Notes under the pieces: model-generated
Database searches by the model: none
Told to the model about the DNA's origin: nothing
What the model saw: only the letters and a program-made list of their open reading frames with translations
Shown here: piece by piece, positions 28,627 through 37,294 of the stretch
Numbering within the stretch: the first letter of the stretch is position 1
Layout of the letters: every line of letters begins with the position of its first letter
From: Cecembia rubra
GTDB taxonomy: Bacteria; Bacteroidota; Bacteroidia; Cytophagales; Cyclobacteriaceae
Assembly: GCF_003014575.1 (NCBI RefSeq)
Contig: NZ_PYGF01000001.1
Span: 124,001 to 188,000, forward strand
DNA length: 64,000 nt
Reading direction: 5' to 3'
Translations under genes and position numbers: made by a program

Positions 28627-28665
28627 CAGGGTTCAGTTTTCAATTAATTGGCAAATATAATCCCA

Positions 28666-29766
28666 ATGACAGAATATTTTCACATACCAAAATTCAACTA
28701 TTTACCTCATCATTTAAGATTCCGATTTGATGCAGGCACCTCAAGAGGGGTCTTAAAAAGCAAAACCACGTTTTTTCTGAGTGCTCATGAAGCAGAAAAC
28801 CCAAAGGTCAAAGGCTGGGGTGAGGCCGCACCACTTCCAAAATTAAGTGTGGATGATATCCCTGACTTTGAAATTCAACTTAGTAATTTATGTGCTAAGT
28901 TTTCAGGAAATGATATTCCAAAGTCAGAGCAGGGGATATTGAATTGGGTTTCAGATAATATTCCAGCCGAACTTCCAAGTATACGCTTTGCGTTTGAAGT
29001 GGCATTGTTGGATCTCTTTTGGGGAGGTAGAAAGAAAATATTTGAAAATGCATTCTTTGATAATGAAAAATCAATTCCTATCAATGGATTGATTTGGATG
29101 GGGGATAGGGATTTCATGCTGCAGCAGATTGATAAAAAGATAGCCGAAGGTTATGATTGTATCAAAATGAAAATCGGGGCTATTGATTTTGATCAGGAAT
29201 GTGAACTTTTAGAATATATCAGGAATAGCTTTTCTCAGGAAAAAATAACGCTTAGGGTAGATGCAAATGGTGCTTTTTCTGCTGAGGAGGCCATGAAGAA
29301 ATTGGAAAAGCTGGCCCAATTTGACCTGCATAGTATTGAGCAGCCCATCAGACAAGGTCAATCAAAAGCTATGGCCGAATTATGCAAGCAAACGCCTCTT
29401 CCAATTGCATTGGATGAAGAATTGATCAATTTATCGGAATATGCGGAGAAGAAAAAACTGTTGGAACAAATAATGCCCCAATATATCATATTAAAGCCGA
29501 CCTTATTGGGGGGAATCAAAGCCTCAAAAGAATGGATTGATCTAGCAGAGGAACTTGGGATAGGTTGGTGGATGACTTCAGCTTTGGAAAGCAATATAGG
29601 ACTCAATGCCATTGCCCAGTTTACCTCAACTTACCATATCAGTATGCCTCAAGGTCTCGGTACAGGCCAGCTGTATCATAACAATATTGATTCTCCGCTT
29701 AGGATTGATAATGGATTTATTTTTTACGATCATAACAAAAATTGGTCTGAGGGGATGTGTTATTGA
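28666..29766 (+). CDS. menC: o-Succinylbenzoate synthase
   Basis: A 366-residue enolase-superfamily enzyme, most like MenC, which dehydrates SHCHC to o-succinylbenzoate in menaquinone synthesis. I use the ATG at 28666 (MTEYFHIPKF) rather than a TTG 18 bp upstream. The barrel motifs are KMKIGAIDF (catalytic Lys), LRVDANGAFS, SIEQPI, LDEEL, LKPTLLGG (second Lys) and TSALESNIGLNAIAQ, and a C-terminal QGLGTGQLY, typical of MenC. Dipeptide epimerases share the fold, but TSALES and GLGTG favour MenC. A menA gene at 51757-52671 in the same window also supports a menaquinone pathway. Confidence 0.9.
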   Translation: MTEYFHIPKFNYLPHHLRFRFDAGTSRGVLKSKTTFFLSAHEAENPKVKGWGEAAPLPKLSVDDIPDFEIQLSNLCAKFSGNDIPKSEQGILNWVSDNIPAELPSIRFAFEVALLDLFWGGRKKIFENAFFDNEKSIPINGLIWMGDRDFMLQQIDKKIAEGYDCIKMKIGAIDFDQECELLEYIRNSFSQEKITLRVDANGAFSAEEAMKKLEKLAQFDLHSIEQPIRQGQSKAMAELCKQTPLPIALDEELINLSEYAEKKKLLEQIMPQYIILKPTLLGGIKASKEWIDLAEELGIGWWMTSALESNIGLNAIAQFTSTYHISMPQGLGTGQLYHNNIDSPLRIDNGFIFYDHNKNWSEGMCY

Positions 29767-29784
29767 GGATAGTGTAAAAAAAGT

Positions 29785-29812
29785 AAAGCCCCGTTTACCG
29801 GGGCTTTTTACT
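29785..29812. terminator. Bidirectional terminator between menC and csp
   Basis: AAAGCCCCG-TTTAC-CGGGGCTTT forms a 9-bp GC-rich stem, with a T tract on the plus side and an A tract before the stem, so it can stop menC on the plus strand and the cold-shock gene on the minus strand. Confidence 0.9.
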
Positions 29813-29836
29813 AATTGTCAATGTGTAATATATAGA

Positions 29837-30028
29837 TTAAACTACTTTTACATTCACTGCATTTAGGCCTTTTCTTCCTTCTTTAAGGTCGAAAGTAACT
29901 TCGTCATCCTCTCTGATTTCGTCGATCAAACCTGTAACGTGAACGAAATACTCTTTGGAAGACTCGTTGTCAATAATAAAACCGAATCCTTTGGACTCAT
30001 TAAAAAATTTTACTTTTCCTGTGTTCAT
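29837..30028 (-). CDS. Cold-shock domain protein (CspA family)
   Basis: A 63-residue single-domain OB-fold RNA/DNA-binding protein. I use the ATG at 30028 (MNTGKVKFFNESKGFGFI), since an upstream in-frame start adds an unlikely 11-residue leader. RNP1 is KGFGFI and RNP2 is YFVHV; the C-terminus GLNAVNVKVV is typical. These proteins melt RNA structure and act as chaperones in cold or growth-phase adaptation. It appears monocistronic, closed by the shared terminator with menC. The AT-rich upstream 150 bp could hold a long, structured 5' UTR as in other csp genes, but I see no diagnostic cold box. Confidence 0.93.
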   Translation of the reverse strand: MNTGKVKFFNESKGFGFIIDNESSKEYFVHVTGLIDEIREDDEVTFDLKEGRKGLNAVNVKVV

Positions 30029-30185
30029 GATAATTGTATTGTAATTGAATAATTTCCCCAAAGGTAAGGATTGTTTTTACAATATGATGGTTTTGTGTAA
30101 AATATTTTTTAAGTTTTCCTTATGCTTGACAAAAAAATATTTTATGATTTTTTATGAGAGCTAATTTTTTTTCAATTTTTACGTT

Positions 30186-31340
30186 CTAATCCAGTCCAAA
30201 CAAGTAAACAGGTTTATTGAATTCCGCCTCTATTTCCAACTTGTGGAGTTTGCCGGATTTTAGTTCTCTTTCAAACACCGTGATGTTATTTGAACCTTGA
30301 TGAGCAACTAGCAGGTAATTGCCATCTTTGGTAATAATAAAGTTTCTTGGCATTTCTCCTCCTGTTTTGACCCTTTCAATGAATTTAAGCGATTCATCTT
30401 TTTGGATTTCAAAGACACTTATTTCATTGGCCTCTCCTCTGTTGGATGCATATACAAAACGGGCATCCGGCGAGATGCGGACCTCTGCTGCACCAACCGT
30501 TCCAATAAAATCAGGTGCTGTCAAGGGTAGAATTTGTTTTTTGGACATCTTTCCCTTGTCAAAACCATAAACCCCCAGTTCAGCACTCAGCTCATGGACC
30601 AGGTAAACAGTATTTCCTTCAGGATGAATTGCCAAATGTCTTGGTCCTGCCCCTCCGTCCACCTCAAAATATTGGATTGATGCATGGTTAAATGGAACCG
30701 CAAATCCGGGATTGAAGTTGTAAAGATGGATTTTGTCAGTACCTAAGTCAGCTACCAACAGAAAGTGGCCATCAGGATGGAAAACAGTACTGTGGACATG
30801 GGGACCTGCCTGACGGTTGCTGACTATGCTCTGCCCTTCGTGCTGTATTGTCTGAACATGTTCTAGATTTCCCTGATTGATTTTATAAGCTGAAAAATTT
30901 CCTCCGCTGTAGTTTCCAACTACCAAAAACTCCTCCTTTTCATCCAAAGCGAGATAGCAGGGATGGTCACCGAAAGAATCCTTTGTGTCCAATAAAACCA
31001 GTTTATTGTTTTCCCTTTCAAATTTAAAGGACTTGATTTTCCCTCCATTTTCTCCAGCAGTTTCCTCAACAGCAAATACCAATGTTTGGGCTTTGTTACT
31101 GATGACAAATGAGGGATTTGTAATTCCTGCTCCGATAATCTTGGTTTCCAGTTTCTTATTTTCATGATCAAAAACCAACAATCCTATACCCTGACTGTCA
31201 TCGTTGGTATAGGCTCCCAATAAAAATGAATAGTTTTGGTTAATCATTTTTTCACTTTGGATTTCCTGTTCACATGAGCCCATTAAGATGCCCAGGAAGA
31301 GGAATAAATAGCTTTTAAGTTTGAGGGCTGTTTTTGTCAT
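30186..31340 (-). CDS. Lactonase-family beta-propeller, lipoprotein (6-phosphogluconolactonase-like)
   Basis: A 384-residue seven-bladed propeller of the YbhE/lactonase family. I place the start at 31340 (MTKTALKLKSYLF), which gives a clean lipoprotein signal with GILMGSC and Cys near residue 23; the longer in-frame ORF would bury this. Family signatures are LLGAYTN, NPSFVISN, GDHPCYLALDE, GPHVHSTVFHPDG, GAGPRHLAIHPEG, AEVRISPDARFVYASNRG and MPRNFIITKDG. It is probably exported and tethered, unlike the cytoplasmic Pgl of E. coli, so its substrate may not be 6-phosphogluconolactone. Its start overlaps the 3' end of mnhG by 26 bp, so it may be the last gene of the mnh operon. Confidence 0.88.
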   Translation of the reverse strand: MTKTALKLKSYLFLFLGILMGSCEQEIQSEKMINQNYSFLLGAYTNDDSQGIGLLVFDHENKKLETKIIGAGITNPSFVISNKAQTLVFAVEETAGENGGKIKSFKFERENNKLVLLDTKDSFGDHPCYLALDEKEEFLVVGNYSGGNFSAYKINQGNLEHVQTIQHEGQSIVSNRQAGPHVHSTVFHPDGHFLLVADLGTDKIHLYNFNPGFAVPFNHASIQYFEVDGGAGPRHLAIHPEGNTVYLVHELSAELGVYGFDKGKMSKKQILPLTAPDFIGTVGAAEVRISPDARFVYASNRGEANEISVFEIQKDESLKFIERVKTGGEMPRNFIITKDGNYLLVAHQGSNNITVFERELKSGKLHKLEIEAEFNKPVYLFGLD

Positions 31341-31725
31341 AATCCACAGGAGGTTCAAATGAAGTGTTTTTTTTCTCACTGTAAAGTACTTTACTTTTTG
31401 GATCATATTGACCTGCAAGGTCATCTATTTTCATCCCTTCCCATTTTTTTGTTTTGTTAAGGTAAGCTGCTCTGGCCAGCATATGGCCCCCGATAGGAGC
31501 GGTAAGTATGATGAAAATTATAGTGGCCAATACCCTGGTAGTCACCGAATACTCCTGAAAGAATATTGCGGCAGATGCCAGCAGCAATCCCAGACCCAAG
31601 GTTGCTGTTTTGGTGGTGACATTTATCCTCAAGTAAACATCTCTCTTTCTGAACATGGCCACAGAAGTTGATAGTACAAATAGAGAGCCGATGGTGCTGA
31701 GAACCATGATAATTAACTCATTCAT
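31315..31725 (-). CDS. mnhG: Na+/H+ antiporter subunit G
   Basis: A 136-residue MnhG/MrpG, a small three-helix subunit of the Mrp multisubunit cation/proton antiporter. The start is the ATG at 31725 (MNELIIMVLSTIGSLFVLS); the upstream in-frame start overlaps mnhF further. The signature MFRKRDVYLRINVTTKTATLGLGLLL matches the conserved RxxDxxxRxHxxTKxxTLG region, with Asn in place of His at one position. The hydrophilic C-terminal tail of about 40 residues extends beyond the last helix. It overlaps mnhF by 8 bp. Confidence 0.93.
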   Translation of the reverse strand: MNELIIMVLSTIGSLFVLSTSVAMFRKRDVYLRINVTTKTATLGLGLLLASAAIFFQEYSVTTRVLATIIFIILTAPIGGHMLARAAYLNKTKKWEGMKIDDLAGQYDPKSKVLYSEKKNTSFEPPVDYDKNSPQT

Positions 31726-31996
31726 TTCTTTTTCTCCTTTCTTCCAGATAATAAGCAAATGCTACTGTACCCAAGAAAGCAATCAGTGCAAAAAGCATGG
31801 CAATGTCCAAAAAGGTGCTTTGGTCATAAATGATGCTGTAAATCACCACTATACCTATAGCCATTAGTATCAGCATATCCAGGGAAATTACCCTATCAGC
31901 TAGGCTTGGGCCTTTTAAGAACCTGATAAACACCAGGATTACGGAAATCCCTAAAATGGGAATGACCACATATTGATAATATTCTACAAGTGTCAT
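31718..31996 (-). CDS. mnhF: Na+/H+ antiporter subunit F
   Basis: A 92-residue MnhF with three membrane helices. The conserved FLKGPSLADRVISLDMLILMAIG segment matches the family's RGPxxxDRVxALD motif. It overlaps mnhE by 4 bp and mnhG by 8 bp, consistent with strict co-translation of the complex. MnhF has been linked to bile-salt/cholate efflux in other bacteria, but no separate role is inferred here. Confidence 0.93.
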   Translation of the reverse strand: MTLVEYYQYVVIPILGISVILVFIRFLKGPSLADRVISLDMLILMAIGIVVIYSIIYDQSTFLDIAMLFALIAFLGTVAFAYYLEERRKRNE

Positions 31997-32472
31997 CTTA
32001 CCAGATCTAATATGCGTTTTTCAAATACTTCCTTTAATTGCTTGACATAAGCCTCCTTGTCATCACAGTGTACGACATGCACAAACAGGGCCTTTTTATC
32101 ATCCGAAATATCAATTACGAGTGTTCCTGGTGTAATATTCAGGAGGTGTGAAAAAAAGGTGATTTCACCATCGGTTTTTACACTAAGCGGAACCTTTAAT
32201 ATCGCAGGCGATAATTTTGATTTAGAGTATAAAGACTCTATTAATGTCTGTATATTGGATTTAATGATCTGATACAAAACAAAAACTGAAAAAGAAATCA
32301 GTTTAGGTACTATCGTGAAATAGTTGTTTTTCCTTCTGTCAGGAGAAATGATCCACAAAATCCCGAAACTGATAAGAAATCCAAATACAAAATTTTCCTG
32401 AGTTAAAGTTCCAGTTGCCAAAACCCAAATTGTAGCCAACAAAATATTTGCTAAAAGAAGTGCCTTGATCAT
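31993..32472 (-). CDS. mnhE: Na+/H+ antiporter subunit E
   Basis: A 159-residue MnhE. Two N-terminal helices with FLISFGILWI are followed by a cytoplasmic domain with VLYQIIKSNIQTL, KLSPAILKVPL, and the signature LLNITPGTLVIDISDDKKALFVHVV. These are typical MrpE blocks. It overlaps mnhD and mnhF by 4 bp each. The product is needed for full assembly of the Mrp antiporter in the inner membrane. Confidence 0.94.
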   Translation of the reverse strand: MIKALLLANILLATIWVLATGTLTQENFVFGFLISFGILWIISPDRRKNNYFTIVPKLISFSVFVLYQIIKSNIQTLIESLYSKSKLSPAILKVPLSVKTDGEITFFSHLLNITPGTLVIDISDDKKALFVHVVHCDDKEAYVKQLKEVFEKRILDLVR

Positions 32473-33986
32473 GGTAGTTGGTTTTGAAGTACAAGCTGAA
32501 TATACAATGAGGGATCTACTAATTCAGAAGCTATCTTCTGGGACAATGTAATGATGCGGCCGGCCCCTAAACCAATATACAAAGAAATTATCGAAAGTAG
32601 CAGCATTGGTACGATATAGGCCCATTGCTGAAGATTGGATAAGGCATCAAAATAGACTCCATTAGCTTGTTTGGGTAGGTTTTCCCCCTTTTTCCAGAAA
32701 ACTTCTGACCATACCCTGGCAATTACCCAAAGAGTAAGGAAACTGCCAATTACCACAGAGCCTACCAAAAGGTAATTCTGTGCGGATAAGGCACCCTGGA
32801 TAAAGAAGATTTTGGCCCAGAATCCAGAAAGGGGCGGGATCCCCACCAGCGAAAATAAAGGTACTGCCATCAACAAAGAAAGCAAAGGATGGGATTGGTA
32901 TAATCCCCCCAATGCTTTTATGTCCTGGCTTCCATTGATTTTCATGACCAATCCCGAAACCATAAATAAGTTAGTCTTGACAATAATGTCATGGATCAAA
33001 TAAAACACAGTGCCTACTAATACCGCTTCCGAAAAAATAGAAATGCCAACCATCATGAATCCAATATGGGAGATGATCAGGAAGCCAAAGATTTTACTCA
33101 TATGCTTTCTGCTCATGGCACCAAAAGCACCTGCCAAAATGGTAAGGGCAGCAATGATGGAAGTTATAAATGTCATGAATTCATCCCCACCAAAAATCAA
33201 GGAGAAAGTCCTCAGCATAGCATAAATCCCAACTTTTGTCAAGAGTCCTCCAAATATTGCAGTTACAGCCGGGGGAGGGGTATGGTAAGATGCCGGCAGC
33301 CAAAAGTACATAGGAAAAATGGCGGATTTGATACCAAAGGCTACTAGGAATAAACTCCCCGTAACATTGACAAGTCCACTGTTTTCTATCAGTTTCATTT
33401 TGACAGCCAGGTCAGCCATATTGAGGGTTCCTGTCAGGCCATATAGAAAACCTATTCCTGTTAGGAAAAAGGAAGATGCCAATAAGTTGAGTGAAACATA
33501 CTTTATTGTACCTTCCAATTGGGCCTTTTTGCCACCAAGAGTCATCAATACGAAAGAGGAAATGATGATGACTTCAAACCACACATATAAATTGAAAATA
33601 TCTCCTGTAAGAAATGCTCCCTGCAGCCCCATCACCAGGAAGTGGAAAACCGGGTAATACCCGAATTTCAACCTTTCTTCCCTCATGCTACCTGCTGAAA
33701 AAATGGAGACACCCAAGGCGGCGATGGATGAAATGAGGATCAATGTCATGGCCAATAAGTCCGCCACGAATGTGATTCCAAATGGGGCTTTCCAATTGCC
33801 TGAGTGGGTGATCTGGATGCCATGATGCCAGACAGAATGGAGCATATACACTCCAACAGCAACTGCCGCGGTTGAAAACAGGATGCTTATAGTTTTTTGG
33901 GCCTTGGTCTTTGTCCAAAAGAACATCAAAACCACTGCTGCAACCAACTGCAATATGATCGGTAATACTATATACGGATTACTCAT
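32469..33986 (-). CDS. mnhD: Na+/H+ antiporter subunit D
   Basis: A 505-residue membrane protein homologous to respiratory complex I subunit NuoN/NuoM. The proton-conducting transporter domain includes FNLYVWFEVIIISSFVLMTLGG (conserved Glu in the WFE motif), KSAIFPMYFWLPASYHTPPPAVTAIFGGLLTKVGIYAMLR (key Lys residues and the HTPPPAVTA motif, the second half written separately here as LLTKVGIYA), and PPLSGFWAKIFF. About 14 helices are expected. Overlap with mnhC and mnhE is 4 bp at each end. Confidence 0.95.
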   Translation of the reverse strand: MSNPYIVLPIILQLVAAVVLMFFWTKTKAQKTISILFSTAAVAVGVYMLHSVWHHGIQITHSGNWKAPFGITFVADLLAMTLILISSIAALGVSIFSAGSMREERLKFGYYPVFHFLVMGLQGAFLTGDIFNLYVWFEVIIISSFVLMTLGGKKAQLEGTIKYVSLNLLASSFFLTGIGFLYGLTGTLNMADLAVKMKLIENSGLVNVTGSLFLVAFGIKSAIFPMYFWLPASYHTPPPAVTAIFGGLLTKVGIYAMLRTFSLIFGGDEFMTFITSIIAALTILAGAFGAMSRKHMSKIFGFLIISHIGFMMVGISIFSEAVLVGTVFYLIHDIIVKTNLFMVSGLVMKINGSQDIKALGGLYQSHPLLSLLMAVPLFSLVGIPPLSGFWAKIFFIQGALSAQNYLLVGSVVIGSFLTLWVIARVWSEVFWKKGENLPKQANGVYFDALSNLQQWAYIVPMLLLSIISLYIGLGAGRIITLSQKIASELVDPSLYIQLVLQNQLP

Positions 33987-34336
33987 ATCTCTTCGTCAGT
34001 TGAATTAAGTTCATCCAGGTCGTCAGTCTTTAGGACCTGATATACCCTTTTGATCAAAATAATAGCGAATGATTGAAGCCCAAAGCCAATTACAATCGCT
34101 GTCAAAATCAAAGCCTGTGGAAGTGGATCTGCATAAATCTCAGTAAAGATTTTGGCACCATCCTCAATAACCGGAGGATGGCCTTTTGTAAGTTTTCCTA
34201 ATAAGAAAATAAGCATATTGACCCCATTGCCAAGTAATATCAGCCCGATGATCATTTTGAACATGCTCCTTCTAAGAAGCATGTATATGCCTGAAGCGTG
34301 AAGGAGGCCTATGATAAATATCAGCAATAATTCCAT
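33983..34336 (-). CDS. mnhC: Na+/H+ antiporter subunit C
   Basis: A 117-residue MnhC, homologous to NuoK. It has three helices with the signature MIIGLILLGNGVNMLIFLLG, then the loop with DPLPQALILTAIVIGFGLQSF, the family's most conserved segment. It starts one base after mnhB and overlaps mnhD by 4 bp. Confidence 0.95.
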   Translation of the reverse strand: MELLLIFIIGLLHASGIYMLLRRSMFKMIIGLILLGNGVNMLIFLLGKLTKGHPPVIEDGAKIFTEIYADPLPQALILTAIVIGFGLQSFAIILIKRVYQVLKTDDLDELNSTDEEI

Positions 34337-34337
34337 T

Positions 34338-34748
34338 TCAAATAATTTCTCTTATTGAAAACATGACTGTCAAAACCGAACCTATAACCACAAAATATAC
34401 CCCAATATCAAATAATAAAGCAGTACCTACCATCCCTATCATTCTTAGAGGTTCACCATACCAAAGTCCGGTCATAAATGGCTCCTGGTAAATCCATGGT
34501 GCTAGTCCTGCTATCAGGGCAAACACCAGCCCCATGGGCATGAGAAATCCGGGATGTATTTTGATGATGTTCTTGGTTTCTTCAAGCCCAAAGGCAAACG
34601 AATGGAGAATAAATGCCAATGCAGCCATTAAACCTCCGACAAAGCCTCCTCCGGGTAAATAATGTCCCCTAAGTAGGATAAAAACCGAAAAGATCAACAA
34701 GATCGGTAGTAAGTATTTGGATGAGGTTCTAAATATAATTGATTTCAT
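34338..34748 (-). CDS. mnhB: Na+/H+ antiporter subunit B
   Basis: A 136-residue MnhB with four helices. Typical segments are FSVFILLRGHYLPGGGFVGGLMAA, written in parts as LLRGHYLPGGGFVGG, and FDIGVYFVVIGSVLTVM at the C-terminus. The gene lies one base after mnhA and one before mnhC. In other Mrp systems a separate MrpB carries only this domain, as here. Confidence 0.95.
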   Translation of the reverse strand: MKSIIFRTSSKYLLPILLIFSVFILLRGHYLPGGGFVGGLMAALAFILHSFAFGLEETKNIIKIHPGFLMPMGLVFALIAGLAPWIYQEPFMTGLWYGEPLRMIGMVGTALLFDIGVYFVVIGSVLTVMFSIREII

Positions 34749-34749
34749 G

Positions 34750-37056
34750 TCAGTCTTTCTTTTCAGGGTTAAGGTTCAGGTACATAAGGCTAAATACACC
34801 GATAGCTGCAATTACTAATACCGCAGTTTCCACCATGGTGTCAAATCCCCTGAAATCCACCAAAATTACATTTACCACATTTCTACCTTTTGCCAAGATA
34901 TAGGCATTGTCTGCATAGTAATCAGAAACCTCCCTGATACTTGATTCTTCAAAAACCTCTAAAGCCAAAATAGCAATCAAGGCCCCGAAAAACAGGGAAA
35001 TAACGGCATCCCTTATCCGTATAGGAACGCTGGAAAATGTTTTGTTCAAGGGAAGTTTGAAAAGTACCAGCATAAATAACAATACGGTTAGTGTATCTAT
35101 GGAAAATTGGGTCATTGCCAAATCCGGAGCGGAGTAATACAAAAAGAAAAGACAATTTGAAAAACCGATAACTCCCAGGGCAACTATTGCAGCAGTCCTG
35201 GATTTGGAAAAGACAACAAAGAATATAGAAGTCACCATCAAGAAGACCACAACGAATTCAGAAGTGGTGATTTCAGAAATCTGATTCCAATCTAGATAAA
35301 TCACAACTCCCGAAAAAAGGCGGTAACCAACCATAATGCTCAAAAATAAAAGGATGGTAATCACATAATTTCGAAGGTATCCATTTTGAAAAAAGGAAGT
35401 CCATTTTTCAGCAAAGGCCTGAAAACCTTTTCCCAGAACATTTACCAGATTTTCAGGTGAAAGTGATGCATATCGTTCGATTGCCTTTATTTTGCCAGGA
35501 CTTGGTTTCCAATAAATGAAAAGCAGGGTACCTAAAACCAAGGTCAAAATACTTAGTCCTAAAGCTAAATTGAATCCATGCCATATGGCCAGGTATGTGT
35601 CAGCCTCATATCCGGCTATACTGTTCAGAACAGGCAGTATCAGTGTTTTATCTATCAGTCCTGGGAAAATCCCGAATGCAAGACTAAGGCATCCCAATAA
35701 TATTGTTGGAATCCACAGTTTTGGAGAGGGCATTTTGGCTGAAATTGAAGCTTCTGAAATCTTTCCTGAAAAAGGTTTGAACCCTGCCCAGAGCCCTGCT
35801 ACCAATAAGCAGATTTTGGTTAGAACTACCAGAAATGTCAATAATCCAGCTGCCGTGGGAAGCTGTAATGTAGCATCATACATTGCCTCCTTGGAAAGAA
35901 ATCCCAATAAAAAAGGAAGGCCAGCACTTGACAAAGCAGCGATATAGCCAGCAATTGCAACCGGCATCATTTTGGTTTTAAGGCCGGAAAGTTGGAGGAT
36001 TTCCCTTGTACCTGTCTCATGGTCAATAATTCCCGTGATAAGGAATAAGGCTGCTTTATAAAGTGCATGGGTAAGGATAAATAAGGCAGCAGCCAATAAG
36101 GCACCCTCGGTTCCCAGACCGATCAGAAATACCAATATCCCTAAAGCTGAAATGGTAGAATAAGCCAAAATACTTTTGAGGTCCGTTCTAAATAAAGAAT
36201 GGACAGCAGCATAAGTCATAGTTACTGCACCAATAATAGTCAGTGTCCAATTCCATTCCGGGCTGTCTCCAAGGATTGGGGTAAAACGGGCAAGGAGGAA
36301 TATGCCTGCCTTTACCATAGTTGCTGAATGGAGATAAGTGCTCACTGGAGTAGGGGCTTTCATGGCACCAGGCAGCCAAAAATGAAAGGGGAATTGGGCA
36401 GATTTGGTAAATGCCCCGATGAAAATCAGAATAATAATCCAAAAATATGCAGAGCTGTTTTTCAGTACCTCTGGCTGACTCATCATTTCTGTTAAGGAAT
36501 ATGTACCTGATATTGCACCTATCCAGATAAAAGCCACTAACATGAACAATCCTCCCAAACCTGTGATACCTAAAGCAGTCAGTGCAGACTTGCGGGAAGA
36601 TTCTTCCTCATTGTTGAATCCAATCAGAAAGAAAGAACTGATACTGGTCAATTCCCAAAAAATAAAAAGTGTTATCAGGTTATCAGAAAGTACCACGCCC
36701 AACATCGAGGCCATAAACATGGATAAATAAGCATAAAACCTATCCAGGTAGTTATGACCTTTGAGGTAATAACTGGTGTAAATGAAAACCAAAGAACCAA
36801 TTCCTGTGATCATCAGGGAAAAAAGCATGGAAAGTCCATCCAATCTAAAATTCAGATCAATTCCCAGTTGGGGAATCCAACTGTTTGTTTCAATAAGGAA
36901 GTTTGATCCATTTATTTCTGGGAGCTTTGATACAAAATAAATGAAAAGCAGTACGGGGACCGCTGAATAGAGGTAAGGGAAAGTCTTAAATAGGATTCTA
37001 CGCCATAAGGGAGTCCCAATTGCAAAAATAAACCCTAACAGAACGGCCAATATCAT
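34750..37056 (-). CDS. mnhA: Na+/H+ antiporter subunit A
   Basis: A 768-residue MnhA, the largest Mrp subunit. The NuoL-like transporter domain (residues ~1-490) has FIFWELTSISSFFLIGFNN, KSAQFPFHFWLPGAMKAPTPVS and HSATMVKAGIFLLAR. The C-terminal part has the DUF4040 (MbhD-like) segment with FLYYSAPDLAMTQFSIDTL and an MbhE-like end (ILVDFRGFDTMVETAVLVIA). It is the first gene of mnhABCDEFG, which is complete. The complex exchanges Na+ (or K+) for protons and supports alkaline and salt tolerance. The 200-bp upstream gap to ppc holds the operon promoter. Confidence 0.96.
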   Translation of the reverse strand: MILAVLLGFIFAIGTPLWRRILFKTFPYLYSAVPVLLFIYFVSKLPEINGSNFLIETNSWIPQLGIDLNFRLDGLSMLFSLMITGIGSLVFIYTSYYLKGHNYLDRFYAYLSMFMASMLGVVLSDNLITLFIFWELTSISSFFLIGFNNEEESSRKSALTALGITGLGGLFMLVAFIWIGAISGTYSLTEMMSQPEVLKNSSAYFWIIILIFIGAFTKSAQFPFHFWLPGAMKAPTPVSTYLHSATMVKAGIFLLARFTPILGDSPEWNWTLTIIGAVTMTYAAVHSLFRTDLKSILAYSTISALGILVFLIGLGTEGALLAAALFILTHALYKAALFLITGIIDHETGTREILQLSGLKTKMMPVAIAGYIAALSSAGLPFLLGFLSKEAMYDATLQLPTAAGLLTFLVVLTKICLLVAGLWAGFKPFSGKISEASISAKMPSPKLWIPTILLGCLSLAFGIFPGLIDKTLILPVLNSIAGYEADTYLAIWHGFNLALGLSILTLVLGTLLFIYWKPSPGKIKAIERYASLSPENLVNVLGKGFQAFAEKWTSFFQNGYLRNYVITILLFLSIMVGYRLFSGVVIYLDWNQISEITTSEFVVVFLMVTSIFFVVFSKSRTAAIVALGVIGFSNCLFFLYYSAPDLAMTQFSIDTLTVLLFMLVLFKLPLNKTFSSVPIRIRDAVISLFFGALIAILALEVFEESSIREVSDYYADNAYILAKGRNVVNVILVDFRGFDTMVETAVLVIAAIGVFSLMYLNLNPEKKD

Positions 37057-37294
37057 AAAACAGAATTTATGTTTTCTAAATTAGAATATTTATTCCCGAA
37101 ATTATTCAAAGCATGTAACTTCTACGACTTTACGCAAGAGAAAAATTTTGGTTTTTCTTTGTCTTTTTGTTAAAAAAATGCATTCCTTTTAATTTTTTTC
37201 ACGGAGTTATGGGTTTTTGTTGACAAAAAATTAAACATAAATCGTATTTGTTGTTTTTTTGTTAAATTCAGCCTTTCAAAACCTTAAACCTATC

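Noticed and set aside
31341-31424. Longer lactonase start
   Set aside because: It would bury a clear lipoprotein signal peptide starting at 31340 and overlap mnhG more deeply.
37259-37294. Extended N-terminus for PEP carboxylase from a TTG
   Set aside because: The added 12 residues do not resemble family N-termini, and the ATG at 37295 gives the usual start.
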